Notes: generated by a model not told the origin, from the sequence alone. Shown: positions 41,791 to 52,900, numbered from the stretch's first letter. The stretch: DNA of 64,000 nt from Prorocentrum cordatum (GCA_963575745.1 CAUYUJ010018638.1:625001-689000); one strand, 5' to 3'. Made by a program: numbers and translations.

Positions 41791-41991
41791 CGCAAAAAAA
41801 AACAACATGCTTGGAATGGCAGCCGAAACCGTGGCGATACGGAACGTCGCACCCCGCGGGGAGACGGGGACAAAGGGGGAGAGGATCGGCGTGGGCTTTC
41901 AAGAGGGGTGGAGGAGGGGGGTGCGTTAGGAGGAGGTCGACGTTCGTAATCGCCTTGGTTTTTGCTGCAGCGCGCCTGTCTGCCTACGGGC

Positions 41992-43710
41992 CTACTTCTC
42001 CTGCATGATCGGTAGCGCCAGCGCCTGCTTGAATACCGCCTTGCAGTCCACGCACATCTTCGCAGCCTTGGCGTGGGGCACGTTGGACTCCATCATCATG
42101 TCTCCGAACTTGTTCTCGAACGTGCGAATCGACGACAGGATCTGGGAGCGTCGCAGTTCTCTCGCGATCTCGGAACGCCCGATCTTGTTAACGCTATCCC
42201 TCCACCGTCCCTCTGGGCGCGCAAGCCGCAGCTATCTCGCGCGTGACGCGTGCGCCTGGACGGCCCCAGGCAGAAGGCCATGGAAACACCTAGGAACCCC
42301 AGGTGGGCCGAGGGATCCATACGGCCCTGACTCCTGCACCCTAGGCCTCAACCCCCGTCCACTCTCCTTGCGCCCCTCTCCCATCCAGTCAAGGCCTGGA
42401 CCTACCCCCCTCAATCCACCGCAGCATGCACCCAACACATTCGCGTACTAAAAACACCAAGCGCACAAACTGCTGGCGCACAAAAAAATCATCGAGCCTT
42501 CTTCCCCTTCAAGTTCATCGCGCCAGAGGCGGTCGCCATCGCCTCCACGAGAGTCTTGGTGCCGACCTATGCGGAATCGCTATTCTGCGGTTGCGTGTGT
42601 CTCGCTCTCTATAGCTGTCTCTCTTTCCCCTCCCTCTGAGTCGCGGTAAGACTCTCACGCACGGATTTCCCGACGTATGCCATGTTACGCATATGTGCGC
42701 GCGTGCGTGCATATATTTGAATGTGAATGTGCCTGGCTGTACGGGCACGTATATGGTTAACCGACATCTGACCATTGTGTGTGTGCATGCGCACACGCAT
42801 GCATACATACACCGTATGCATGTACCTACATAGAGATGTGTGCGTGTTTGTACGTCTCGTACGTATACACTTGTTTCTGTGTGCATGTGCATAAGTGAGG
42901 ATGCGCGCGTGTTGGCTCTAAACTTCACCTAGCTTCGTCAATGGCCTGTTCGTAACCGCACCATCCTCCCCACCGTCGCACCCCCTCTGTCGTTCAAGCA
43001 AAGCAGAGTAGATGTTAGCTGCGCCCTTGGGACCGCACACGCGTCGTATAATCTCGTGATGAGGGACTTCGCCTGGTCGCTGTTCGTGGCGGACTTCACC
43101 GTCACGCTCATCAGGGGCGCGCAGATGACGTGGAACTTGAGTTTAGGATATTGTTTTCCTCAATCAATTCTGGCATCACTGGGGGTTCTTACTTCGGTTA
43201 ACCGCCTCGGCCCCCCCCCGCCGTTAACTCGCGGCCGCGCCGCCCGTCGCCGCCCGTCGCCGTCGCCTCAGTCGCCGCCATCCCCGCCCGTCGCCGCCAT
43301 ACCCGTTCGTTGCCGCCCGTAGCCGTCGCCGCGTCGCATGCATTGCACCGCATAAGATTGCGCGTTCGTTGGGTAGTACCAGTATTGCTGCTACTACGAG
43401 TACTATTATAAAGTTTGGTACGACTGCTACTGCTACTATTATTTCTACTACTACAGCAACAGCAACAGCAACTACTACTACTACTACTACTATTACTACG
43501 ACTACTACTACTACTACTACTGCTACTACTACTACGACTACACCAACACCTACTACTACTACGACAGCAGTAATCATAGTAGTCAGTGTAGTTGCTGTAA
43601 TCGCAGTAGTCGTAGCAGTAGTAGGAGTAGTAGTCACAGTAATAGTAGCCGTAGCATGCATATTAGTAACATTAGTAATCGTAGTCGTAGTAGTCGTAGT
43701 AGTAGTCGTC

Positions 43711-43765
<55 letters not shown>

Positions 43766-43851
43766 TAGTATTAGTAGTAGTAGCAGTAGCAGTAGTAGTA
43801 GTAGTGGTAGTAGTAGCAGTCGCAGTAGTAGTGAGCGCCGTTGTCGTAGCC

Positions 43852-43896
<45 letters not shown>

Positions 43897-46800
43897 ATGG
43901 TAGTAGTAGGGGTAGTAGTAGTAGCAGCAGTAATAGGAATAGTAGTAGCAGTAGCACCAGTAGTAGTAGTGGTAGCACCAGTAGTAGCAACAACAGTAAC
44001 AGTACTAGTCGGAACATAATAAGAATAGCAGTGCTAGTCGTAGTGGTAGTTCTGCTAGAAAGGGGAATCTAGGTGGTGCAGCATATGCGGTGTAAGCTAT
44101 GGTGCGCCATCTATTACAAGCATCGTGCGGTACAACATATGTTGTGTTATGCCCCCCAAGTGGTGCTATGATGTGCACGCAGGACCTCTTATTCTTTCTC
44201 TACTGAACTGGGCCGCGGATTTGGAATGGTTGTTATGTCGTTGCCGTCGCCGCCCCGCCGCCCGTCGTCTGGGCCTGGGTGTTGGCATGACGGATGTGTC
44301 CCTGCCGCCTATTCGCAGCTTCCTCGTCGCCTTGGTGTTGCGTATGGCTGTGCATCGTTATGCATTTCGTCGCATTGCTTTGAATTCGCATTGCGGTTCC
44401 GTGATCTGACACCGCAAAGTGCACGCCATATAGATTGCACCGCATTGCTGTTGCCACATCTATATATGTAATCACATACACTTCATCAACGTAGCTTACA
44501 CCACATAGATTGCTCCACGCAGTTTGCACCACCTGTGTTCCACCAAATAGTTTACACAACATGTATTGCACCACGTAGATTGCACCACATGTATTGCACG
44601 AAGTAGGCCGCCCCACGCATATTGCACCATGTAGTTTGCACCACATCTACTGCACCACACAGCTTGTACCACATATATTGCACCACCGATGCTGCTAGAA
44701 ACCAACTGTTCGGGGTCCACGTTGGCGAACATGCTACGCATGAATTCGAGTGGTGTGTTTCCTATCTCTCTGTACCCCCTCTGCCCCTGCCCCCCCCTCT
44801 CGTCATCCCTTCTCCTCTTCTTCTGTCCTCGTCACCCGCTGCGTTCCCACAAGCCATGCGGAGCCTCACCCCCCCCGTCGCTTACGCATCCCCAACGAGG
44901 AAGACCAGCGCAATTGAAAAGGGTGCGGTGCTCGAAAGAGAAGGATTGGAACGGAAGCGGGAAACCAACAACATTGGAGACAACTGATCGCATGAGAAAT
45001 GAATAGTCAAGGACAAATGTTGAGCTCCTTCTTGTCCGCTGGTGCGCGCGGAGTCGAGCTGCGACCGCGGCCGCGTCCAGCACCGCGCCCAGCACCGCGC
45101 CCGCGGCCACTTGACTGCTGAGCACGCCGACGGCGAACATCCTCGTCGTCGCTGCCCTGCTTCGAGTCGTCGTCGCTCTCGTAGCCCATGTTCTCGAAGT
45201 TGGCTGTGTGGCAGTATTTCAACACTGGAATGTACAAGGGAGCTGCATGATCGAACGCTTGGGACACCTACGCTTCTGATATGCACGGTGACCTACGTGA
45301 ACATCGTTGCAATCATTGAGCTTGACAAAACTGAGCCATCACACGCGAATCGCATCGACAATGCGCGTATCGAGAACGAGCATTGCAATCATCTGAAACG
45401 CACACCTTTCGAGCATGCACGGTCGCGCTAACAGTTAAACAGTGCGGTAGCATTGTTCAAATGTTAGTGTTCGTCACGCCATACCAAAGAGGGAGCAACG
45501 CCTAGCACATCACATAACGTGTTCTGGGACAGCGCCATACAGGATTCAAATCACCGCGGCACTTGATCGACGAAGGACGATGGTAAGAGGAGGGTGACAA
45601 AACGCAGTCCGTGACCCAACTGGACCTGCTTGCCTTTCTTCAAGGCCTTGGACAAGAAGTCGAACTCCATGCCCTCGATCGCCTTCTGGCCAGTCACCTC
45701 GCGCCGCTTGCCCCGCGTCAGCTCCTTGGTATGCTCGTCCGAAATGTCGAGGTACAGCTTCCGCTTGGGGTTCAGCGGGTTCTTCTTGGACTGGGAAGGA
45801 CGCCGCCCGATCGTTGTTAGACACCCCCTCCCCCAGACCACGACGGCTCGACACATCCCCAGCGTTCAACGGAACATTGCAAGTGAACGCATGCAGCATT
45901 CGCGCATGAACCATGCACGTGCGTTTACAATTGACGATTCTGCGCGCCGTTTCGACGTGGCTGGGGGAGGGCGGGGAGGACAGGGTGGTGGATTGAGGAT
46001 GGGGGGGGGGGGGGGGGGGCAGGATGGGAGAGGGGGGAGCGGACGGATTGGAAGGAAGGCGCCATCTCAACAGTTCGACCACCCTGGCGTTTCGGCCACT
46101 CCCCACCAGCCTCGAACTTATCCCTACCCCTGAGATTGACACACCAAACGACGATGCCAATCTTAGGGATGCACCCTCAGAAACTGAGGGAATCCCTAAG
46201 GTCGCTATCGTGATGAGGCGATGCCGAACATAGGGATAGGGATATGTTCCAGGCTGGTAAACTCCGATGCGTCGGCATCCCACGACAATCCGACGTGCAT
46301 TCCCGAATGCGATCTCACCATGAGCGTGCCGTTCTCCATCATCTCCTCGGCCTCCTCCGCGCCGTACTTGTCGATGAAGAACTTCTTCGGCTGCCACTTG
46401 GAGGTCTGCTTCACGCCCTCCGTCAGGCCGACGGACGTGACCACGTTCCAGAATGTGTTTTTCATCTCGGGGTCCTGCAGATGTTTGAGCAGCGCACGGT
46501 TTCCTCCTCCTCCTCCTCCTCCTCCTCCGTGAGTTGTCACATGGGCACGAAAACATGCCTTGTCCATTTACCACCTTGCAGCGAGCATGTACATGCTCAT
46601 TCGGGACAACGGCACTGATGTCTGCATCATGTAATATGGCCCTCTCTCCTCCCCCAGCACAACGCTACAACAAGTGAACACAAAACGGGTTTCCTTGATC
46701 CAACCCATCAAGAGCTTCTGCTTCGCCAATGTCTTGGCCCCGTCCTTCCGCTTCTCCGCCTGGCTTGCCAAATCAGCCGCCCCGTTGGTAGCTAGATCAC

Positions 46801-48919
46801 GCATGGCACGCACCTGCCGTGCATAATGACAGCCGCCAGCTTGGACGAGAGGACGCTGCATGCCAAATGGACATGCACGTTGCAACCGCCATCCCTAAAC
46901 ACCTACCCTGGCGTCACGCCGAAACAGCCTTACACTCGCGGGCATAATCAACAGAACCGCTCGGTGCACATGCATTCGTTGGGAGGGGCGTCGAAACGTG
47001 TGAGGGGTGTGCCGAAATTTACCCGAGTGCGCATGCAGACGGTGTCATTGGGGCATTCGGTGGAGCTCCATGACGGCCCACGAAACGTGTGAGGGGTGCA
47101 CCGAAATGGACCCGATCACGTCTGTTGGCCCTTCGAATGGGGCCTTCGGTGGGGTTCCCTATGGGGCCACGAAGGGTGTGAGAGGCACGCCGAAATGGGC
47201 CGAGAACGCATGCGGGCCTTGCCACTGGTCTCTTCGGTGGAGCCCCCTAAGGGGCGACGAACCGTGCGGGAGGGGTGCCGAATTGGACCCGAGTGCGCAT
47301 GCGGGCTTTGCCATTGCGGCCTTCGGTGGGGTCCCCATAAGGGGTCACGCAACGCGTGGGGCGTGTGTGCTGACATGAACCCAAGCGTGCATGCGGGCCT
47401 TGCCACTTGGGCCTTCGGTGGGGCCCGTATGGGGCCACGAAGCGTGTGAGGGGTGTGCCGAAATGGACCCGAGCACGCACGCGGGCCCTGCCATTGGGGC
47501 TTTCGGTGGAGCCCCCTCGGGCCACGAAACGTGTGCGGGGTGTGCTGAAATTTAACATGGCACGCAATTGGTCCTTGTCACTTGGGCTTTCGGTGGAGCT
47601 CCCGACGGGGCCACGAAGACCGCGGGTGAGGAAGAGGAAAGGAGGGAGGGGGGGCAGGGGGAGGAGGAGCGGAAGAGATGCGCGGCGCTGCCAATTCAAA
47701 ATGAGGACCCACCTCGCAGGAGGCTTGGGAAGAAGGACCCAACCCACTGGAGGGTTGGGAAAGAGGAGGGAAGACAACGAGGGGGAGAAGGATGATGAGG
47801 AGCATGGAGGGAGTGAAGGAGACGCGCGGCGCCGCGAACCCAAAACGAGAACCCACCAAACATGAGGATTGGGGAAAACAACAGAGGCCGAAAGGGCGGC
47901 GGAACGGCCTCGTCGTACGCATCCTGGGCCTGCGACTCGTGGGCACGAGCCGTGGTGAACTGCCCGTAGAGGCACGCGATCTCGTTCTTCGAGAAGAGGC
48001 CTCTAAGCTGGGCCGAGTCCGTCTCGTCGCCCTTCTCCCTGTAGCAATATTTATTGTCACAGCACAAAAGCACTAAAGAACTAGAGTGCCTTGAAACCCT
48101 TGCCCTCCACTTGTGCCTTGCCCTCACCTCAGCTCGCGATCCGCTCACAACTGGGCCAACGAATGGGCCAGTTGGACAACGAATGGGCCAGGTGAGCGAA
48201 TGTACAACGAATGGGCCAGGTGAGGGGGCGAGGAAAACAAGCAAAGAATGAGCGGGTGGCGAATGAGCCAGCATGCAAACAACAAACAAATCGATCCTGA
48301 AGAGCTGCACCCGCGCATTGAAGTCCTTGCCCTCCGCCAGCGCGAGGATCTTGGCACGCGCAATCCTGTGGGCGAGTTTGAATGGCGAGCGGGACGGGGG
48401 GGGTGATCCGATGAGCGCGGGCATCTTTCCGACATGGGCACAGGCATTTGGACAGATGCTGGCGCCAATCGAAACTTTGGCACATGCATTGTTTCAAACA
48501 CCAACTGTCCCTTTGGCATCATGAGGCACAATTGCCGTGCTGCCCGACGCCTTGCTGTCGGACGCCTTCCCCTTCGCCTTCTTGATCGTCTTCATCCCCG
48601 CGGCAAAGGAGGCGGGCTTCTTGGATGGCTGTGAGTCGTCATGCATTGCAATCGCTGGACACATGGACACATTGCAATCGTTGGGCACATTGCATTGCAT
48701 TGCATAGACAACGAGACACACGGACACATGGAACGTACACCCAGACACACAGAGCATACACCTAGCCACATAGAAAGCACTTGCGCACACCACATAGACA
48801 CATTGAAACTACACCTGGACACATAGACACAATGCACGTCAGCAACACGTAGAAATATACATCCTCACTGACAGTTTCGGCGCACATGACTGGAATGAAA
48901 ATGTGGGATCCTTCCCCAT
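41992..48919 (-). CDS. Twelve-exon dinoflagellate-type protein, 493 aa, unknown function
   Basis: Model (minus): 48,919-48,869; 48,628-48,510; 48,365-48,297; 48,038-47,909; 46,813-46,687; 46,503-46,319; 45,790-45,626; 45,267-45,026; 44,733-44,703; 43,135-43,034; 42,566-42,498; 42,183-41,992. The sum is 1,482 nt and every junction keeps phase. Donors: six GT, three GC, two GA; acceptors all AG. Start MGKDPTFSFQ, stop TAG after LPIMQEK. Regions: Lys-rich head (KTIKKAKGKASDSK); GLFSKNEIACLYGQF; AEKRKDGAKTLAKQ; a segment with Trp and acidic residues (FFIDKYGAEEAEEMMENGT); KRKLYLDISDEHTKELTRGK; an acidic stretch followed by RGRGAGRGAGRGRG; and a helical tail with CVDC. I recall similar order in abundant dinoflagellate proteins, often near transposase-like genes; no function is established. 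Introns host a composite element, a MITE and a 90-bp satellite. Exon 2's donor is the weakest call. Confidence 0.65.
42570..42960. other. Intron with purine/pyrimidine-alternating tracts
   Basis: Intron between exons 10 and 11 of the 42-49 kb gene. It contains CTCTCTATAGCTGTCTCTC and clustered TGTGTGCATGCGCACACGCA words that are Z-DNA-prone. No gene. Confidence 0.5.
43158..44721. mobile_element. Composite inverted-end element, copy 1 (~1.56 kb), in an intron
   Basis: Order left to right: TTCTTACTTCGGTTAACCGC, then CGCCCGTCGCCG repeats; an (AGT)n array (43,440-44,010); GCAGCATATGCGGTGTAAGC and ACAAGCATCGTGCGGTACAA; GCCGCCCGTCGTCTGG; TTGCACCAC units; and the end GAAACCAACTGTTCGGGGTC. The same modules in the same order and orientation form 61,083-63,115. 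It lies wholly inside intron 9 of the 42-49 kb gene, or touches its donor. No protein-coding capacity. Confidence 0.75.
43430..44015. repeat. (AGT)n/(TAG)n microsatellite of composite copy 1
   Basis: Near-pure AGT/ACT triplets with CGT interruptions; the left part runs as ACT and the right part as AGT. Frames give poly-Val, poly-Ser and poly-Leu artefacts. Confidence 0.9.
44830..45025. other. Intron sequence downstream of the RGRG exon
   Basis: Short minus-strand intron between exons 8 and 9 of the 42-49 kb gene. No repeat family recognised. Confidence 0.4.
46097..46262. mobile_element. Inverted-repeat element (CCAGCCTGGAACA family), copy 2 (~166 bp)
   Basis: The left end ACCAGCCTCGAACTTATCCC and right end GGGATATGTTCCAGGCTGGT are inverted. 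The core CTGAGGGAATCCCTAAG matches 836-912. It lies in the intron after exon 6 of the 42-49 kb gene, 57 bp past its GTGAGA donor. Confidence 0.8.
46975..47640. repeat. ~90-bp satellite, copy-set 2 (about seven units), intronic
   Basis: Markers CGTGTGAGGGGTGTGCCG, CGTGTGAGGGGTGCACCG and others recur at about 46,998, 47,086, 47,176, 47,266, 47,354, 47,446 and 47,529, so spacing is 83-92 bp. Same unit as 12,930-13,600. It lies in the intron between exons 4 and 5 of the 42-49 kb gene. Confidence 0.85.
47640..47880. repeat. Closing block of the ~90-bp satellite, itself duplicated
   Basis: GATGCGCGGCGCTGCCAATT with AGGACCCACCTCGCAGGAGG, then after a GA-rich stretch a second version GACGCGCGGCGCCGCGAACC with GAGAACCCACCAAACATGAG. 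It resembles the block after 13,600, and the second version resembles 57,060-57,120. Confidence 0.55.
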
Positions 48920-49243
48920 GGTGCTGAAGATGTCGCAGCCGTCGGTCAGCCGCGCGAGTCGTAGTGGATGCGATCTCCGAAATGGCAGATTGTCCCTGAT
49001 ACAATCTGAGATACAAACAGCATAATACTGACAGGTGTTTGATTATATTTTTGGTGATTGGTCAGGCATGTTTTAGTGATCGAACGTACTCTAGTGTTGA
49101 TCATTCCTACTGCAGTGATTGAACAGACTTTGGTCATGTCCCGTGCGCACTGCTTACATAAACATACACATGCTAGTAATTTGTGTTGTAATTTGATGTA
49201 CGTTGTACTACGCAGGCACGGTGTCCAATACATTGAAAGTGTG

Positions 49244-49410
49244 TTGATCTGACGTTGGTCTGACGTTAGACCAACGTCAGAGTCATATCTGACGTTGGTC
49301 TGACGTTGGTCTGACGTTAGACCGAAATGTCTGACGTCAGGCTAACGTCAGACCAACGTCAGATGTCAGTCTGACGTTGGTCTGACGTTAGACCACCGTC
49401 AGATCAGCAC
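49244..49410. repeat. Self-complementary TCTGACGTTGG array, copy 1
   Basis: Eleven-mers TCTGACGTTGG and their reverse complement CCAACGTCAGA alternate. The outer ends TTGATCTGACGTTGGT and ACCACCGTCAGATCAGC also pair, so the whole ~167 bp is a multi-hairpin palindrome. Each unit holds TGACGT, the core of the CRE/ATF site. It lies between the 42-49 kb gene's start and the next gene. A sister array is at 58,655-58,795. Confidence 0.85.
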
Positions 49411-50040
49411 AGTTTATAGTATAATACACTCACACATAAATTGCACCTATGTATGGTACACATACCTATACAACCACGATTAGTTAAGTGATATGGGGCA
49501 ACTTTCGTACTTACTTACGATTGCACATGGGCATGATCCACGACTGTTCGTATCTAATCAATTCGACTCGTACCTAATTAGGTAGACCACCCGTGCGCAA
49601 CTGTTATCACTTAGACTTGTTTGTATATACTCAGGAGGCCTCGTGGGATATGTGGCCCGTGAGCCACGCTACTCCCATGCGTGATATAACATGACCTCTT
49701 TGGATACATGCCACATGTTTTATCGTCCTCCTGTCGAGGATCACGCAACCTCCATGCTCTGACTTCGATGCACTCATGCCATGTTCAGGGACCACGAAAG
49801 GCGAATATGTCGAGCACCCGTCCACGACGGTCATCCCCGAACGCCGCGGCGCTCAACGATACTGCGCTGCTCATGCAGCAAACGTGCTGGCCACATCACG
49901 GGATTCCCACCATCCATCCAGCAATCATTCCTTGCTCTTCCTGTTCTCGTGCCTCCTTCCTTGACTCATGCTTCCTGACTCCCCCTCCCCCCCCCCATCG
50001 TCACTGCAGCCCGCGCTGCAGCCTCCAGGCTGCATGACGC
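49411..50040. other. Intergenic spacer, relatively AT-rich
   Basis: Lower GC than the rest. It includes TCGTCCTCCTGTCGAGGATC near 49,725, reminiscent of the TAGGTCGGGC element's right end. No gene called. Confidence 0.4.
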
Positions 50041-50043
50041 AAC

Positions 50044-50834
50044 TTATTTGAGCTGCTTAGCCCTCCAGGTCTTCGCCTGCTCCTTTGAAAATTTATGCTG
50101 GCAGGCGAGGCGCATGAGACGCGATACCAAAGCTGCGTGATCCTCCGTCTGCGGCTTCCTAATCTCGAGGAAGAGCGTCCGCTTCGACGAGCCTGGCACC
50201 TTAGAACATATATAGGACTTGTCTTTCGCGTAGCAGGCGTACATGGGCCCCAGGGTGGGGTGCTCGTTGAAGCGAACGAGCTTGGGGTCAGCGTTCACCG
50301 TCTTCGTGGCCTTGGGCTTCTTGGCTTCGGCCTGGAGATATGCGCATGTTATATGTCATGTATGTGATGGTGCTTTCATATTTCGCCATGTAACCATGAC
50401 CGCATATGCGAGAATGCTGCCATGTCCGTACATGCGGGTGGTCTCCGTCACACACGCACGCACACAACCGTTATGTACTCCCCGTGCCATTGCCCATCTT
50501 TCCTCCGCCCTCGCTTCCTCATATGACCGCCTAACTCACACCCCTGCTCCCTCCCCCGCAACTGCGTCCTGGGATATCTCCTCCGTGCCCCCTCCATTCA
50601 CATTCGATAGTAAAACTGCGCATCCTTCAAATGATGCTTGTATGCAGGGACGGGCTTCGCCTTCTTCGCGGCCGTAAGCAACTTCTCATCGTCCTCGTCT
50701 GAAGCAACGGGCGGGCAGGGAGTGCATGGCGTCGTCGAGCGGGGCGTGCGAGGAGTGCGGGGCGCACAGGGCGTGCAGGGCGCACGAGGCGAAGAACTCG
50801 TCGAACTGCTGTTCTTGATGGCGATCGCCAGGGC
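50044..50834 (-). CDS. Two 3' exons of an unrecognised Lys- and Pro-rich protein
   Basis: Exons 50,834-50,652 and 50,331-50,044, joined in phase 0 by a GT donor (GTCCCT) and a CAG acceptor. The stop is at 50,044. The first exon begins ALAIAIKNSSSTSSSP and then carries a tandem Pro-Cys/Thr-Arg stretch (APCTPCAPRTPRTPRS) and an acidic-to-Lys segment (DEDDEKLLTAAKKAKP). The second begins AEAKKPKATKTVNADPK and ends in a compact region with three Cys (MYACYAKDKSYICSK, RLACQHKFSKEQ). Upstream exons were not settled; an open piece at about 51,050-51,185 (PSDGDWSTEAPSPISLNEF) is a candidate. Function unknown. Confidence 0.5.
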
Positions 50835-51278
50835 CTGGCGGGCGGAACGAGGCGATGGCAATACGGTGATGGCAAAAGGCACTGACCGTATCCCAGGAGG
50901 TGCTACCCCCAGCATCCTCACACCTCTTCCCCACCCACCCCTTACTCACTATCCCTTGCTCTCCATGCCGTACTCCCCAGCCATTACTCCCTGTCCCGTA
51001 CCCCCCATCCCTTTCTCCTCCCACCCACAGCGCAGGGGGGCACAATTGCCGACGAGGGTTAACACCATCACGGGCGCACATGAATTCATTTAGAGAAATC
51101 GGGGACGGTGCTTCAGTGCTCCAGTCGCCGTCGGAGGGTGCGACCGCAGACGGGGCCGAAGAATGGACCGAAGGTGGCGGACAGTAGCGCAGCGGTAAGG
51201 TTAGAGGAGGGACCCGAACACCGATGTTGATTTGTTAATACGCCCCAGTATTGCAGTCTGCGAACTGCTCCCGTAACT

Positions 51279-51521
51279 TACCTTGGCGAAGAACCCAGCC
51301 CCTCTTCCACGCGTGGAACGCACCAACAATACCGCTCGATGCACACGATCTCGATGGCGCGGAGTGGCGTCGACACGTGTGTGTGTGTGTGTGCGTGTGT
51401 GTGCGCGTGTGTGCGTCTGGGCGGCGTAAACCATTTGAATAAGCCTGAGCGCCACCGAAGAAGATCTTCACAACTGCGGTGTTCACAATTGCACATGGTT
51501 GGGTCCTTCGCCAGGCTAATG
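51279..51521. mobile_element. Short GT-core inverted-repeat element (~243 bp)
   Basis: The left end TTACCTTGGCGAAGAACCCA and right end TGGGTCCTTCGCCAGGCTAA are inverted. They share CTTCGCCAGGC with the arms of the 11.2-12.9 kb element. The interior holds a (GT)n/(GC) tract (51,376-51,412). It looks like a short or deleted member of that family. Confidence 0.75.
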
Positions 51522-51936
51522 TTTTTCTTTCTGCATTGCATAGCGCAGTGCGCCATGCGCTCCAATCTTCACAGCGAGGCTCGCCCTCCCTGTCAGGAGG
51601 ACTAATCGCTCTCCCTAGGATGGTCATCCCACGGGAGAGCTCTGAATGCACACAGGGTCCCCCAAGGGTCAGGGGAAAGCAGTATCGGATCGCGCAAGTG
51701 CGGGGCGACCCCGGGGTCACGTGCGGCACGAGCAGATGAGCCGCCGTCGGGGAAAATGCCCGCTGCGCCCCTATTATACAAAATTGAAAGCGGCTGCCAA
51801 CGATGCTTATCGCCATATGCAAACGTAGTCCGACCCCCAACTCGGTGCAGAAACTCCGATGTATCGACGCACAGTCCGATGCAAAGTCCGATGTATCGAT
51901 GTATCGCGATACATGCCCGATGCGTCGCGCGCCGCA

Positions 51937-52764
51937 TCACGGGGGGGCAGGCGCCGCGCCAGTGCCATGCTGCTGGTATGGCGCCGCCTGGGAGGGCGCC
52001 GCATCACCGCGGTTCGCGCGCACGGCCTGCGCTGGCGACCCGCGCGGCGCTGCCTGGGCCATAACCCCGAGCAGCTCGTTGGTCTCCGCGATGCGGTCCG
52101 CCACCAACTGCACTCGCTCTGTGAGCGTCTGCAACAGGTTGTTCGACTCCTCGATGGCCTCGTGCGCGGCATCCGTACCCACCTGCAAACCAGCGATCCC
52201 GTCGACGATTGCCTGCAGCAGCGTTTCCGTGGGCGACGGTCCTGGCGTTTGCTGGCCAGCTGCTGCTGCTGGCTGCCCTGCTGGTGCGGGCGGCGGCTGA
52301 AGCACTGGAGCTCCAGCTGCTGGAGGCGGAGGTCCATCTGGAGCCCCAGCTGCTGGAGGCTGATGTCCAGCTGGAGGTACTGGCTGGCCGCGGCCAGCTG
52401 CTGCGGGCGGCGGCTGAAGTCCTGGTGCCGCTTGCGCTAGCTGAGGCGCTGGCAGCGCCAGCTGCTGCGGAGGTGGTTGGATGTAGTTCTCGTCCGTGTG
52501 AACCTGCACGATGTAAACCCTCCCCCAGCCGCGAGTGAAAGATGCCAAATTGTTCCAGGCTCCCTCTGTCCTGTTCTTGTGTCTGACCGCCGCCAAGTGA
52601 TCTGCCGTCACTGTGCTCCCATTCGTAGCGCACATAAGGCACTTCCACGAGCCCGTGGCGCGGTCCCACTGCATGTAGGGTGCGCCCACCCACGACCCGT
52701 CACTGAGCGACACCGTCTGCGGGCAAGTCCATTCGTTCTCCACGAACTGCAAGTGCGCCGCCAT
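51937..52764 (-). CDS. Intronless matrin/U1-type zinc-finger and coiled-coil protein, 275 aa (retrogene)
   Basis: Single open exon of 276 codons from the ATG at 52,764 (MAAHLQFVENEWTCPQ) to the stop at 51,937. Residues about 42-75 hold one C2H2-like finger, CLMC...DHLAAVRH, spaced C-x2-C-x10-H-x5-H, as in matrin/U1 fingers that bind RNA or act in protein contact. A Pro/Ala/Gln-rich linker follows (about 100-180), then a helical segment with heptads (EESNNLLQTLTERVQLVADR) likely to form a coiled coil, then a short tail. The chosen ATG follows CCCTGCAG, a possible trans-splice acceptor. A longer frame starting 23 codons upstream is open but would cross that acceptor. Degenerate spliced-leader copies lie about 60 bp upstream, so the gene probably descends from a reverse-transcribed mRNA. 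Exact role unknown. Confidence 0.75.
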   Translation of the reverse strand: MAAHLQFVENEWTCPQTVSLSDGSWVGAPYMQWDRATGSWKCLMCATNGSTVTADHLAAVRHKNRTEGAWNNLASFTRGWGRVYIVQVHTDENYIQPPPQQLALPAPQLAQAAPGLQPPPAAAGRGQPVPPAGHQPPAAGAPDGPPPPAAGAPVLQPPPAPAGQPAAAAGQQTPGPSPTETLLQAIVDGIAGLQVGTDAAHEAIEESNNLLQTLTERVQLVADRIAETNELLGVMAQAAPRGSPAQAVRANRGDAAPSQAAPYQQHGTGAAPAPP

Positions 52765-52821
52765 GACGGGCGGACGCTCGCTCTCTGCAGGGCGGTGGAA
52801 ACTCCAGCTCGCCCTCTGAAG

Positions 52822-52898
52822 GGCCTTCGCCAAAATGGCTTTGGCCTAAATGGCTGCATTACGGAATAGGTCGCCCTAGATGGTTGCATTACGGCATT
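52822..52898 (-). other. Tandem relics of the dinoflagellate spliced leader
   Basis: Read on the minus strand, three head-to-tail leader-like words occur: CCGTAATGCAACCATCTAGG, CCGTAATGCAGCCATTTAGG and AAAGCCATTTTGGCGAAGG. The last contains the full core GCCATTTTGGC of the dinoflagellate leader; the first two keep its CCGTA start. Such stacked relics are known marks of mRNAs that were trans-spliced, reverse transcribed, inserted and trans-spliced again. Confidence 0.75.
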
Positions 52899-52900
52899 CC

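Noticed and set aside
43369-44019. Poly-Val, poly-Ser and poly-Leu frames
   Set aside because: They are the AGT array of the composite element in three phases.
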